This document shows positions 8,085-16,965 of a stretch of 64,000 bases of DNA, one piece after another. This DNA comes from an uncultured Gemmatimonadales bacterium. GTDB taxonomy: Bacteria; Gemmatimonadota; Gemmatimonadetes; Longimicrobiales; Gaopeijiaceae. The position numbers and the translations under genes were made by a program. The notes under the pieces were generated by a model that was not told the origin of the DNA, made no database searches, and saw only the letters and a program-made list of their open reading frames with translations. The stretch lies in contig CALFPJ010000023.1 of NCBI GenBank assembly GCA_937919655.1, forward strand, positions 1 through 64,000, read 5' to 3'. The stretch's first letter is position 1; every line of letters begins with the position of its first letter.

Positions 8085-10310
8085 CTAGAGGATGGCGTCC
8101 AGATAGAGGTCAAAACGGAACGTGCGCGGGAGCCTCAGGCCCCAAGCTGCATCAAAGCGTAGCAGTCCGTCCAAAATCGATAGCCCCGTCCCGACAGAGG
8201 ACAGGCCATCGTCGAGGCTGAAGCCTTCACGCAGGCCCGCCCACGCATAGTCCGAGAACAGCGACACCGCGCCGAACGAAAAGCCGCGGGCAAGTTCGGC
8301 CCGAGCGCGCCCGAAACTGGTCCCGCCCCGTTGCCTTGGATCGAAAGCCCTCAGGGTCATCGGGCCACCTACGTACCAGAGCTTCTGTGCGGTGAGGCTT
8401 CCCCAACTCGTGCCGACACCAGCCTCGAGGCCGAATCGCAGATCAGACGGAAGGGGCACAGCAAGGCGCGCTTCGAGCGAGGAGCGGGCGTAATCGTAAT
8501 CCCCCGTCGCGCCCTCAAGCGTCAGGTCTACGCCACCCTGGGCCAGGTTCGGGTCTGTGCCCCACCACCGACTGACCTCCACCAAGCCACCGAAAAGCCA
8601 TCCCTCGTCTGCGGAGAGGTTTTCACGGAACGCAAAGGAGTCGCTACCCATGTGGAAGAGGGCGAAATCGGTCTTCGACTGGACGGGTTGGTGGTACTCT
8701 GCGAAAGCCCTGGCCCTAAAAGTCCGCCTCGCGGCAGTAGGGGGCGTCCACTCCAGCCAAGCACCGGACCGCCGGTAATAGTCGCCGTCGTCCCGCCCGA
8801 TGGTGGCGGCCAACATCGAGTTGCCGAGCCCGAGGTGACGAGCCTCCTCCTCAAGAGCCGCAAGCTCATGGAAACCGCTCAAGGTCACTTTGCGCCGCAG
8901 CGTCTCCCGGGTCATGTCGAGTCGAACATTCGGTACCCGGTCAGCGACTCCGATCCTGGCCGTGGCGGTCACCGATAGAGGGCCCAAGAACGTCTGCGGG
9001 CGAATCTGTCCCCTCGCGCCCACGGACAAAGCCTCGACCCGGTTGTACCGCATGAGATCTGGGCGCTGAAGGCCCCATCGAAACGTGTGGGGCATGCCAG
9101 CGACGGGAGCTTGCGGTAGGTCTGCGAGTCCGTCGAAGAGTTGCTCGAGCTCCGCGTGCGAGGCGAAGCCAGGAGCATCTTCCCAAACCGGAGGAGGTAG
9201 ATCTGGGCTCTTCAGGAGGTACCCCTCGTCCTTCGGGACCAGATACCGGACGCGGCGACCCTCATTCGAGGACCACCCGGGTTCCATCTCAAAGGAGACC
9301 GCCTCACCTCCCGCCAACTCGGCCAGATACGCCATGGCTTCACGACGTGTCTCGAAGTGGACCTCCTCAACGCCCTCGTCCAACCCCGCTGGTTCCTCCA
9401 GGTCGCTTTGGGTGACCACGGATTCCATCTCATAGCTCACGTCTATGCTCGCAGGGGCACTGAGGATGCCGGCGGAGATCACCCCCTCTGCTCTCATGCT
9501 TCGCGGAAGCCAAACGTCAAAGTTCCACAGCCCGTAGTTGACGGCGATCAGCGAGATCTCGGCTGTCCAAGGCTTGAGGAGGCCCGGTATGAATTTGAGA
9601 TCCTCGTCCTCTTCCTCCTTCAGGTCCGGGATGTCGCGGAAGGCGTCGAACGTTTCCGAGAGCCGATACACCGCCCGCACGAGCGCTCCGGTCTCCGGCT
9701 CGATCCACAGGGAACCCGACATTCGATGCACATCGGCAACCGTAGGCACCACCTGCAACTCGATCGCCCGGACTGTTCTTCCGTCTGGGAGGCTCAGGGT
9801 GAGCGTATCGCCCGATGTGAAGTGATACCCGCCCCGAAATTCCAAATAGAGGGGGTGCTCGAACCAGAAGTCATCGTGCTCTGGGTCACCCGCAGCGTCA
9901 TCGTTGTTGGCAAGGCCGAACAGAAGGCGGTCGTCCGTCGGGTCGAACGGCTCGTCGAACAGCCCCGAATGAATCTGGCCCTCCACCACTCCAACCGGCG
10001 TCTGTTCGCGCAGCGCGAGAACCTGCACCAGCATGTCGCCTTCGGCCTTCCAGAAGATCCGATGCGCGGACTCGGATCTGTAGAGCGTGCGGTCCTTCAG
10101 TGGCATGCGTAGCGCCGCGCCCACCCGCTGACGAACGACAGCCGTATACTCCACGACCGTCGCCTCGGTGAGTTCCCGATTGGCGACCGCAGCCAAATGC
10201 AACTGCTCCGCGACGGCGTCCCGGTAGGGCCCGTCGGCCCATTGGGCGGCTGCGGAGCCGACGAACAATAGGGTGAGGGCGAGCGCCTGCGCAGCCTCCG
10301 TGAGCCGCAT
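8085..10310 (-). CDS. Predicted outer-membrane beta-barrel protein with N-terminal periplasmic domain
   Basis: The 741-residue product has a signal peptide (AQALALTLLFVGSAAAQ). The first 300 residues form a beta-rich domain (including GDTLTLSLPDGRTVRAIELQ and GSLWIEPETGALVRAVYRL) resembling the lipoprotein-localisation-like part of large Bacteroidetes/Gemmatimonadota envelope proteins. The C-terminal 350 residues alternate polar and aromatic residues as in barrel strands. YVGGPMTLRAFDPRQRGGTS recalls the LRGF-type signature of Omp85/surface-antigen barrels, and the last strand ends near FRFDLYLDAIL. The ATG at 10310 overlaps the TGA of the upstream gene (TGATG), so the pair are coupled. Exact family unknown; an Omp85-like or DUF5686-like barrel is my best guess. 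Confidence 0.65.
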   Translation of the reverse strand: MRLTEAAQALALTLLFVGSAAAQWADGPYRDAVAEQLHLAAVANRELTEATVVEYTAVVRQRVGAALRMPLKDRTLYRSESAHRIFWKAEGDMLVQVLALREQTPVGVVEGQIHSGLFDEPFDPTDDRLLFGLANNDDAAGDPEHDDFWFEHPLYLEFRGGYHFTSGDTLTLSLPDGRTVRAIELQVVPTVADVHRMSGSLWIEPETGALVRAVYRLSETFDAFRDIPDLKEEEDEDLKFIPGLLKPWTAEISLIAVNYGLWNFDVWLPRSMRAEGVISAGILSAPASIDVSYEMESVVTQSDLEEPAGLDEGVEEVHFETRREAMAYLAELAGGEAVSFEMEPGWSSNEGRRVRYLVPKDEGYLLKSPDLPPPVWEDAPGFASHAELEQLFDGLADLPQAPVAGMPHTFRWGLQRPDLMRYNRVEALSVGARGQIRPQTFLGPLSVTATARIGVADRVPNVRLDMTRETLRRKVTLSGFHELAALEEEARHLGLGNSMLAATIGRDDGDYYRRSGAWLEWTPPTAARRTFRARAFAEYHQPVQSKTDFALFHMGSDSFAFRENLSADEGWLFGGLVEVSRWWGTDPNLAQGGVDLTLEGATGDYDYARSSLEARLAVPLPSDLRFGLEAGVGTSWGSLTAQKLWYVGGPMTLRAFDPRQRGGTSFGRARAELARGFSFGAVSLFSDYAWAGLREGFSLDDGLSSVGTGLSILDGLLRFDAAWGLRLPRTFRFDLYLDAIL

Positions 10311-11551
10311 CAATTCGCGAACACCACGCTGTCGAAATCCTCCCACCGCACCAATACAGTGCTCCCATCGGCCTGGGTCACGAAAATGCCCTTGTTGTCA
10401 TCGTCAACGTCATTCGACCCCTCAACTTCGAAGATGCGGCCGTCTCGCAACATTACCTCGACTCCTGATCCATGGAGCTTGTCGATGCGATCGATGCGCC
10501 CGAACTCGATATCGAAGTCGACGCCTTCACTGCGACCGTCCAGGATCTCCCAGGTGAACGACTCATCGTTGTCCCAACGAATGTCCCCTTCAATCTCGCG
10601 TCCATCTCGGGTTGCCACCGAACCATGCAGTCTCTGCCCACCATCGAACGACCCGTAGCTCCCCCCAACTTCACCTGACGGAGAGTGGAACGTGATGGCG
10701 TCGAAGTCATCCCAGTCGACCACGAGCATCCCTAGGGCCGGATCCGAAATCGCGATGCCGCGGTTGTCGTCGTTCACATCGTTAGAGCCCGTAAGGCGAA
10801 ACTCCTCTGCACTCTTGAGAATGACCACCGCGCCGCGCCGGCCATCTTGCTCGATCGCGGAGATCAAATGAAACGGCACTTCGCGGTCCGTACCCTCCTC
10901 TTCGCCGTCCAACACGTCCGACGTGAAAATTTCGTCGTTGTCCCAGGCCACGAAACCCGTGAACTCGACGCCGTCCTGCGTGCGCAACGTACCATGAATG
11001 CGCTCTGCCGCGGGTGAGGCACCTGGCGGCGCCTCCATGAAGTCCACCCGTTCTAGATCACGCCAGCGCAACACGACCTCGCCACGGACCGGATCGTCGA
11101 CGGTGAGGGCCCTCAAGGAACGACCCACGTCAGAGGAACCCCCGCCCAACTCCACCTCCTCGCCAGACTTCAGAAAGAGCCGCGCCCGCAAGGCATCGAC
11201 CACCTGTAGCGCACGAAGGTGCCCGAAGCGAATACCCGACGAGACCTCGGAGACTTCGTCATCGTCCAGGTCCCAAGAGATCCGCAGCCCGAGGAAGCGA
11301 ATACTCCGCTCTTGATCGCGCCGCCGGCCGTACGCTTCATCTAGGCGCTCGGCCTCTCGGAGATTCTCCCAGGGGATTTCCTTATTGAAGTTGAGCATAT
11401 CCGCCCAGCTGCCCTCGTTCGCCCCCCATCGGAGATAACCCTCGAACTCGTCTCCCGCCGCGGTTGTGACCCGGGCGTACAGGCGGTCCTCCCCCGGAGC
11501 TTGTTGCGGTCCGAGCCCGACCAAAAGCATCAGCATGGCGAGCATTTTCAT
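10310..11551 (-). CDS. Secreted protein with three internal repeats, function unknown
   Basis: The 413-residue product begins with a signal-like helix (MKMLAMLMLLVGLGPQQAPG). The remainder is three diverged copies of a module of about 105-130 residues. Each has a beta segment such as TQDGVEFTGFVAWDNDEIFT or TRDGREIEGDIRWDNDESFT and, in copies two and three, an acidic loop (GSNDVNDDNRGI, GSNDVDDDNKGI). Each ends with a W-D-F strand (VVDWDDFDAITF, LVRWEDFDSVVF). The D/N-rich loops could bind calcium, but that is speculation. The ATG at 11551 has AGGGGTGA upstream. The stop overlaps the start of the barrel gene, suggesting the two proteins work together at the envelope. Not a family I recognise. 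Confidence 0.7.
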   Translation of the reverse strand: MKMLAMLMLLVGLGPQQAPGEDRLYARVTTAAGDEFEGYLRWGANEGSWADMLNFNKEIPWENLREAERLDEAYGRRRDQERSIRFLGLRISWDLDDDEVSEVSSGIRFGHLRALQVVDALRARLFLKSGEEVELGGGSSDVGRSLRALTVDDPVRGEVVLRWRDLERVDFMEAPPGASPAAERIHGTLRTQDGVEFTGFVAWDNDEIFTSDVLDGEEEGTDREVPFHLISAIEQDGRRGAVVILKSAEEFRLTGSNDVNDDNRGIAISDPALGMLVVDWDDFDAITFHSPSGEVGGSYGSFDGGQRLHGSVATRDGREIEGDIRWDNDESFTWEILDGRSEGVDFDIEFGRIDRIDKLHGSGVEVMLRDGRIFEVEGSNDVDDDNKGIFVTQADGSTVLVRWEDFDSVVFAN

Positions 11552-11703
11552 CCGTCTCACCCCTCTCCCAAGGTCTGTTCTGTCCCTACACCCTACTACG
11601 GGGAGTGGGGACCCCACGTTTCATACGGGCGGACGCAAAACAACGTGTCGAACCCTGGGCGGACCCACTAGCTTGGAGGCCCTTTCAACCCCGACTAGAG
11701 ATC

Positions 11704-12255
11704 ATGGCGCCACCTCCCGGGACGTACTGTCATGCCGCCCTCGGGCACCGATTTCACGGCCCCTATCACGACCGCGAATACGGCTTCCCGATCCGCGAAG
11801 ACGACCGCCTCTTGGAGCGATTGGTCCTGGAAATAAATCAGGCCGGTCTGAGTTGGCTCACGATCCTCAAGAAGCGCGAGGGCTTCCGTGCGGCGTACGC
11901 AGATTTCTCCGTGGCCCGAGTGGCCGCCTTCGGAGAAGCAGACAAGGCGCGATTGCTCGAGGACGCCGGCATCATCAGAAACCGGCTCAAGGTGGATGCG
12001 GCGATCAGCAACGCGAACACGATTCTCGGTCTACAAGCCAGCCATGGTTCGTTCGCCGATTGGCTCGACGCACAGCACCCGTTGGACAAGGACGCTTGGG
12101 TAAAGCTCCTTAAGAAAACCTTTCGCTTCACGGGCGGAGACATCATCGGGGAATTCCTCATGTCCACCGGATACCTACCCGGCGCGCACCACCCGGACTG
12201 CCCCGTCTACGAGCGCGTTCTGGCGATGAATCCCCCCTGGACTCGGGTCAGGTGA
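11704..12255 (+). CDS. tag: DNA-3-methyladenine glycosylase I
   Basis: The 183-residue product matches TagI in length and order of motifs. It has YCHAALGHRFHGPYHDREYG at the N-terminus, INQAGLSWLTILKKREGFR (the family signature, normally Q(A/T)GLSW), and HHPDCPVY at the C-terminus. The early Cys, the His in YHDREYG and the late His/Cys correspond to the structural zinc ligands of E. coli Tag. The enzyme removes 3-methyladenine from alkylated DNA in base excision repair. The ATG at 11704 is preferred to an upstream ATG that would add 33 unrelated residues. The TGA overlaps the GTG of the next gene (GTGA), so the two are coupled. Confidence 0.93.
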   Translation: MAPPPGTYCHAALGHRFHGPYHDREYGFPIREDDRLLERLVLEINQAGLSWLTILKKREGFRAAYADFSVARVAAFGEADKARLLEDAGIIRNRLKVDAAISNANTILGLQASHGSFADWLDAQHPLDKDAWVKLLKKTFRFTGGDIIGEFLMSTGYLPGAHHPDCPVYERVLAMNPPWTRVR

Positions 12256-13247
12256 AGTCGTTCCACCCCCGCCCTTTCAAGGCTGCCGTATGGGCGCGGG
12301 GCCCCCACTCGCAGACCTTGGGTGCGCGCGTGTTACGGACCAATAGAGGGCCTGACTTTCTACGCGAGCGGCTGGAAACAGAGGACGGAGACTTCCTTCA
12401 CCTGGATTGGGCCCCCGAAACCGATGCGGATGCGCCAATTGTGTTGGTCATGCATGGCCTCGAGGGTTCGGCCTCAAGAAGCTACGTGCGCAACGTGTGC
12501 CGAGAACTCCTAGGGCGAGGCCTGCGCCCGGCGGCGCTCAACTTCCGAGGTTGCAGCGGCGAGCCCAACCTTCGACCGCGCTTCTATCACTCGGGAGCCA
12601 CGGAGGACCCTCGGTTCGTCGTCGCGATGTTGCGGGCTAGGTATCCTGGGCGCCAGATAGGAGCCATGGGCTTCTCCCTCGGGGGAAACGTGCTCCTCAA
12701 GATGCTTGGGGAGGACGCTGCCGGTGGCGTGGGCCTGATCGACGCGGCTGTGGCGATGTCGGTGCCGTACGACCTAGCGGCCGGCTGCCGCCTCTTGGAA
12801 CGTTCCCGTATGGGCCGAGCCTATACCGCGTACTTCCTCCGCTCGCTCTCCGCCAAGGTCGAGGCCAAGGCGGACGCGCTGGCGCCACTCCTGGACATCT
12901 CCCAGGCGCGAAGCGCCAAGACCATCTGGGAGTTCGACGAGGCGGTCACCGCTCCGCTGCACGGATTCTCAAGCGCGGCTCACTACTACGAAGTCTGCAG
13001 CAGTGTAGGCTACCTTCAGAACATTGCGGTGCCCGCCTTGCTCCTCCATGCCGAGGATGATCCTTTCTTGCCCGCAGACGCCATCCCCCGGCGTCAGGCG
13101 GAGGGTAACGAGCACCTCACTATGGCGTTGCAATCCCACGGAGGTCACGTCGGGTTTCTGGAGGGATCTCCCTGGAAGCCGAGGTTCTGGGCAGACGAGG
13201 AGAGTGCGCGATTCTTGGCCGCTGCGCTCTGTGAGAAAGCCCTCTAG
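12252..13247 (+). CDS. YheT-type alpha/beta hydrolase
   Basis: The 331-residue product has the ABHD1/YheT (AB hydrolase-4) pattern. HGLEGSASRSYVR forms the oxyanion loop, NFRGCSGEPN is a family signature, and GFSLGGNVLLKMLGED carries the nucleophile Ser elbow. The acid is probably in HAEDDPFLP and the His in HGGHVGFLEG near the C-terminus. Members are esterases or lipases of uncertain physiological substrate. It starts at a GTG overlapping the tag stop and ends 11 bp from the convergent gene at 13259. Confidence 0.9.
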   Translation: MKSFHPRPFKAAVWARGPHSQTLGARVLRTNRGPDFLRERLETEDGDFLHLDWAPETDADAPIVLVMHGLEGSASRSYVRNVCRELLGRGLRPAALNFRGCSGEPNLRPRFYHSGATEDPRFVVAMLRARYPGRQIGAMGFSLGGNVLLKMLGEDAAGGVGLIDAAVAMSVPYDLAAGCRLLERSRMGRAYTAYFLRSLSAKVEAKADALAPLLDISQARSAKTIWEFDEAVTAPLHGFSSAAHYYEVCSSVGYLQNIAVPALLLHAEDDPFLPADAIPRRQAEGNEHLTMALQSHGGHVGFLEGSPWKPRFWADEESARFLAAALCEKAL

Positions 13248-13258
13248 GGCCACCCCGG

Positions 13259-13768
13259 CTAGGCGCCCAGCTTCTCACGGAAGAAGGCCCGCCCGTGCCA
13301 GGTCTCGGATGCGGGCCTTTCCAATAGTCCCGCCCTCAACGAAGCGATCCGGGTCAGGGTTGTGTCGAACACCGTCGTGTCCGGGGCCACGGACTCTTCG
13401 CCTGCCAGTCTTCTGAACTCGGAGCGACCCACGCTATGAATCTCGTCGCCATCTCTGAACCACACAGGAGAATGGTCAATGAGGGACACGCCCAACTCGG
13501 AGCCGAGCCCCTTGAGTTGGTTCACGAGTGCATCGATGGAGCACCCTGAGGGCGCCTCCGCGTCGAGATCTACGCCGATCAACACGAAGCGGTTATCGCG
13601 TAACTCACGCGCGCTGGTTAGGGGCACGCCATGGGCCGCCCAAACGTCCAGAAAGCCATCGACAGCCTCCATAAACCGGGCCGATTGCTCGTCACTGAGC
13701 TCGCTGGTGGCCGGGAAGACCCAGAGTTGCCCGTGACCGGGCAGTTCGTCGAAAGATACGCGAGGCAT
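13259..13768 (-). CDS. Conserved hypothetical protein, 169 residues
   Basis: This soluble protein lacks a signal peptide. It starts MPRVSFDELPGHGQLWVFPA and contains RFVLIGVDLDAEAPSGCSID and a charged C-terminal half ending in WHGRAFFREKLGA. Related proteins in Bacteroidetes-like genomes are often labelled ABC transporter ATPase, but no Walker A or B motif is visible here, so that label is not supported. Its ATG overlaps the stop of the AI-2E-type permease gene (TGATG), so it is translationally coupled to it. Function unknown. Confidence 0.75.
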   Translation of the reverse strand: MPRVSFDELPGHGQLWVFPATSELSDEQSARFMEAVDGFLDVWAAHGVPLTSARELRDNRFVLIGVDLDAEAPSGCSIDALVNQLKGLGSELGVSLIDHSPVWFRDGDEIHSVGRSEFRRLAGEESVAPDTTVFDTTLTRIASLRAGLLERPASETWHGRAFFREKLGA

Positions 13769-14856
13769 CAGTCGTCCTCTTCGAAAGAAAGGTCTGCCGC
13801 GGCGGGCATAAGTGGCGGCTTCTTATCGAGCAAGATGGCCACCCATCTGAGGTCAGGAGTGTTCTCCAGCCAGATCTTCACGATCACAGTGAGCGGTACA
13901 GACAGGAGCGCCCCCAGCGGTCCCCACGCCCAACCCCAAAAGAGCAGTGACAGGATTACGACCAGGGTGGAGAGCCCTAAGCGCCGTCCCATGAGGCTCG
14001 GTTCTAGAATCTGCCCAAAGAGCAGGTTCACCGTCACGTAGCCTACGGAAACCAACAACGCGTGGGTTGGGGTGCCGAACAAGACCAGGCTCAGGAAGAC
14101 CGCGGGCACCGCTGCAATAATTGACCCGACGGTCGGCACGTAGTTCAGAACGAATGCCATCATCCCCAGGAGCACCGGGAACTCCAGACCCATGACGTAG
14201 GCCCATAGCCCGAGCGTGAGCCCGGTCATGAGCGAGACCATCGTCTTGATACCCAGATAGGTCTGAACCTCAGTCACCACCTTGGTCAACCGATCCTCCG
14301 CCCCACCACTCGGGCTCTCGCCTAGGATAAAATGGAATTTTTGCGGAAACACAGTCGCTTCACCGAGCATAAACGCCATGATCAAGAAGACAAGAAACGT
14401 CGTCCCCAGGAACTGAGCGACCCGCCCGACCGCACCGCCGACAAAGTCGACAACCGCGTTCGGGTCAATGAGATCGATCGTGATGTAGTCACTGATCTCA
14501 AATCCAGTCGTGGCCTCCAACCAGGTCGTCAACGAATCCTGTCGGTCCTGCAGCACCACCACATATCGATCCAGCGAGTTCTGAAAGTCCGATACAGATT
14601 GGCTGGCAAGCAAAATCAACAACCCGACAACCGCGACGTTGGCGAGTACCGTGATGATGGTCGCCAGGCCCGCGGGAACCTTGTAGTGGAGTAGCCGCAG
14701 CATGACCGGAAGGCTCAGGACCGCCAAAAAGAGGGCCATCGCCGAAGGAAGGAGAACCGGCGCCGCGAACCTCAGGCCGTAGACCACCACGACCAAACAC
14801 GCCAGGATGAAGAGCAACCTGGCGCCCGGATTCTGTTCCGTGCGGTCGAAAATCAT
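13768..14856 (-). CDS. AI-2E family (PerM/TqsA-type) permease
   Basis: The 362-residue product has a typical PerM layout. There are three N-terminal membrane helices (LLFILACLVVVVYGLRFAAP and the next two), a helical loop of about 90 residues (LASQSVSDFQNSLDRYVVVL), then a C-terminal group of four or five helices. The conserved family segment LGMMAFVLNYVPTVGSIIAA is present. Members are reported as exporters of autoinducer-2 or as Na+-linked transporters; substrate cannot be assigned. The gene diverges from the RF-like gene at 14984. Confidence 0.9.
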   Translation of the reverse strand: MIFDRTEQNPGARLLFILACLVVVVYGLRFAAPVLLPSAMALFLAVLSLPVMLRLLHYKVPAGLATIITVLANVAVVGLLILLASQSVSDFQNSLDRYVVVLQDRQDSLTTWLEATTGFEISDYITIDLIDPNAVVDFVGGAVGRVAQFLGTTFLVFLIMAFMLGEATVFPQKFHFILGESPSGGAEDRLTKVVTEVQTYLGIKTMVSLMTGLTLGLWAYVMGLEFPVLLGMMAFVLNYVPTVGSIIAAVPAVFLSLVLFGTPTHALLVSVGYVTVNLLFGQILEPSLMGRRLGLSTLVVILSLLFWGWAWGPLGALLSVPLTVIVKIWLENTPDLRWVAILLDKKPPLMPAAADLSFEEDD

Positions 14857-14983
14857 GATCGAATAATGTCAGGCGGTGAGGCGGGGGCGCACCGTCATGA
14901 ACGCGCGCCAAACAGTACCCCCAAGGTGGTATTCGTGCCATGGGCCCATCGTTTTTCGACCTCGAAAGGTGAAGCATCGTGCG

Positions 14984-15355
14984 ATGAACGAGTCACCTCC
15001 TCCACCCTACACGATTCCCGACTCTGACGCTGTGCTCCTCGCGGAGTGTCGGGTGGAGACGTTTCGTTCCGGTGGGCCTGGTGGGCAGCACCAAAACACT
15101 ACCGACAGCGGGGTTCGGTTGGTTCACCTGCCAACCGGGCTTCGTGTCGTGGCCCGTAACGAACGAAGTCAAACGAGGAACCGCACGCTCGCACTCGGCC
15201 GTCTCCGTGAAAAGCTGGAAAAGCGGGCCTTCCGGCCTCCGCCAAGGCAGGCTACGAAGGTCCCGCGCTCACAGAAGGAGAAGCGCCGCGACGAAAAACG
15301 ACGCAAAGGGGCGACCAAGCGGCTAAGAAAGCCGCCAGACCCCGGATCTGAGTAA
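14984..15355 (+). CDS. Release-factor-like GGQ protein (ArfB/RF-H class)
   Basis: The 123-residue product contains the peptidyl-tRNA hydrolysis motif in FRSGGPGGQHQNTTDSGVRL, followed by a lysine/arginine-rich C-terminal tail (KVPRSQKEKRRDEKRRKGAT). It lacks the codon-recognition domain of full RF1/RF2. This matches the small class used for rescue of stalled ribosomes, where the basic tail enters the mRNA channel (ArfB-like) or which resembles RF-H. The ATG at 14984 has AAAGGTGA about ten bases upstream; a longer in-frame start lacks support. It stands alone, divergent from the permease gene. Confidence 0.85.
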   Translation: MNESPPPPYTIPDSDAVLLAECRVETFRSGGPGGQHQNTTDSGVRLVHLPTGLRVVARNERSQTRNRTLALGRLREKLEKRAFRPPPRQATKVPRSQKEKRRDEKRRKGATKRLRKPPDPGSE

Positions 15356-15448
15356 ACGGACCTTCTTACTTGTCGGCTACACGAAGAGGCGTAGCTTCAA
15401 ATTCACAGTCTGTGTGCCCCTTGTCCGGTCCCCGATCCCAAGAGCAAT

Positions 15449-16582
15449 GTGACTAACGAGACCACCCGCGTCATGCTCATTGACGACGATGAAGCGGAGA
15501 GGTTCCTCGCCAGCGCGATCCTCGATCAGATCCCTGAGTCGTCGTCTGCGTTGGAATGGGTCAGCACGTTCGAGGAGGGCCGTGAGGCTCTCAGAAAGAA
15601 CGAGCACGACGTCTACCTCGCAGACTATCTACTCAGTCCGGGGTCCGGGATCGAATTGGTACGGGAGGCGCGCGAGCTGCAGAATCGCGCGCCCATGATT
15701 CTCCTGACCGGCAAGGGTCGTTACGAAGTCGACGTTGAGGCCATGGAGGCGGGAGTCTCAGACTACCTTGAGAAAGGCAAAGTCAATCCGGATACGATGG
15801 AACGATCTATTCGCTACGCGATCGACCGCGCGCGAGCCGAGGCCGCGCTTCGCGACAGCGAGGAGCGTCACCGTTCCATGTTCGACAATTTGCCGGTGGG
15901 CCTCTTTCGGACCACCCTAGATGGGGCGCTTTTGGACGCGAATCCGTCCCTTGTGCAGATATTGGGGCTGCCAGATTAGGACACGCTCGAACTTGACTAC
16001 GCGCGAAATTTCTTCGTAAGTCCTTCGCATCGGCAGGCCTTTCTCCACCGTCTTGAATTCGGGGTCGTGCGGGCTTTTGAGAGCGAGCTCACGCGCTCGG
16101 ACGGAAGCACGGTCCACGTGAGAACAGCGGCTCGGGCGTTTCGCACGCCAGATGGAGTCACTCAGTACATCGAAGGCACCGTCGAGGACGTCACAGAGGA
16201 GCGCCACGCGAAGGACCTGCACGCACGGGCGGCCCCCTTCATGTGGGTGTTCGATGGGTCCGGGCTCGCCATTCTTCTTTTGGACCTCTCGGGTGTTGTC
16301 CGAGACGCTAACCCTGCGTTCCTTAGAGCCTTCGACTTCCAGGCGTCGGACGTCGCGGGTCGGGAAATGGTCGATTTCGTCGATGAGGGTGATCGCGCGC
16401 CGCTGACCAATGAAATCTCCCGCATCGTGGCAGGCGCCGATGACGTGAGCGCGTCACAGCTGGGGATCAGGGCCGCAGATGGAAGAGTACTCCGAGCCTA
16501 TACCCGTTCCGGCCTGGTCCGCACATGGGACGGACACCCCGACCACATCATCGTGCTCGTCGAGGATGTAACCGAAGCCTAG
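15449..16582 (+). pseudogene. REC-PAS-PAS signalling protein interrupted by an in-frame amber codon
   Basis: One reading frame of 378 codons is broken by a single TAG at 15977-15979. Before it lie a receiver domain (VMLIDDDEAERF acidic pocket, phospho-acceptor Asp in DVYLADYLL, ILLTGKG, and DYLEKGK) and the start of a PAS domain (ERHRSMFDNLPVGLFRTTLD). After it the same frame continues as DTLELDYARNFF, then IEGTVEDVTEERHAKD and a second PAS copy (GLAILLLDLSGVVRDANPAF), ending VEDVTEA. No histidine kinase domain follows. The start is a GTG at 15449. The frame on both sides is intact, so this is either a recent nonsense mutation, an assembly error, or readthrough. A truncated 176-residue receiver protein might still be made. 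Confidence 0.75.
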
Positions 16583-16655
16583 GCGGGCTGGCTGCTAGGA
16601 CGGACTCCACCCACGTCGCGTGTAGGCCAGCGCCTCGCAGGCCCACGGGTACTCC

Positions 16656-16698
16656 CAAAGAAAAAGCCGGAACCCCTTCGTACGGAAGAGGTCCCGGC
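16656..16698 (-). terminator. Rho-independent terminator of the tRNA(CAU) gene
   Basis: Reading leftward three bases after the tRNA, a GC-rich hairpin (GCCGGGACC and GGTTCCGGC arms, extended by CTTC/GAAG, loop CGTAC) is followed by TTTTTCTTT. This is a strong intrinsic terminator. The remaining sequence between 16583 and 16655 and between 16775 and 16965 shows no gene or other feature. Confidence 0.85.
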
Positions 16699-16700
16699 AG

Positions 16701-16774
16701 TGGGCCCGCCAGGACTTGAACCTGGGACCGGCCGATTATGAGTCGGATGCTCTAACCAACTGAGCTACGGGCCC
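16701..16774 (-). tRNA. tRNA with CAU anticodon (elongator Met, or Ile2)
   Basis: The 74-base gene folds into a standard cloverleaf: acceptor GGGCCCG/CGGGCCC perfectly paired, D arm GCTC-AGTTGGTTA-GAGC, anticodon loop CTCATAA, T arm CCAGG-TTCAAGT-CCTGG, discriminator A. The 27-43 pair in the anticodon stem is a mismatch. CCA is not encoded. The initiator hallmark (three G:C pairs next to the anticodon loop with an unpaired 1-72) is absent, so it is elongator Met or the lysidine-modified Ile2 tRNA; sequence alone does not separate these. Confidence 0.93.
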
Positions 16775-16965
16775 GAGCCGAAAAAGATATACCCACCAGG
16801 TCGTCCCGCGCAGGGTCCTGAGTGGGGTCGACCGCAGGGCCACGAGGTATGGGGCTTGGAACCGGGACCCGTAGCGACTGGATCTTCGGCTACGGCCCGC
16901 TAGCTTCATCTCGCAAGCGTCGTCCGCTCCGGAAGACGCATCCGCAGTGCACGCGAGACGTTCGC

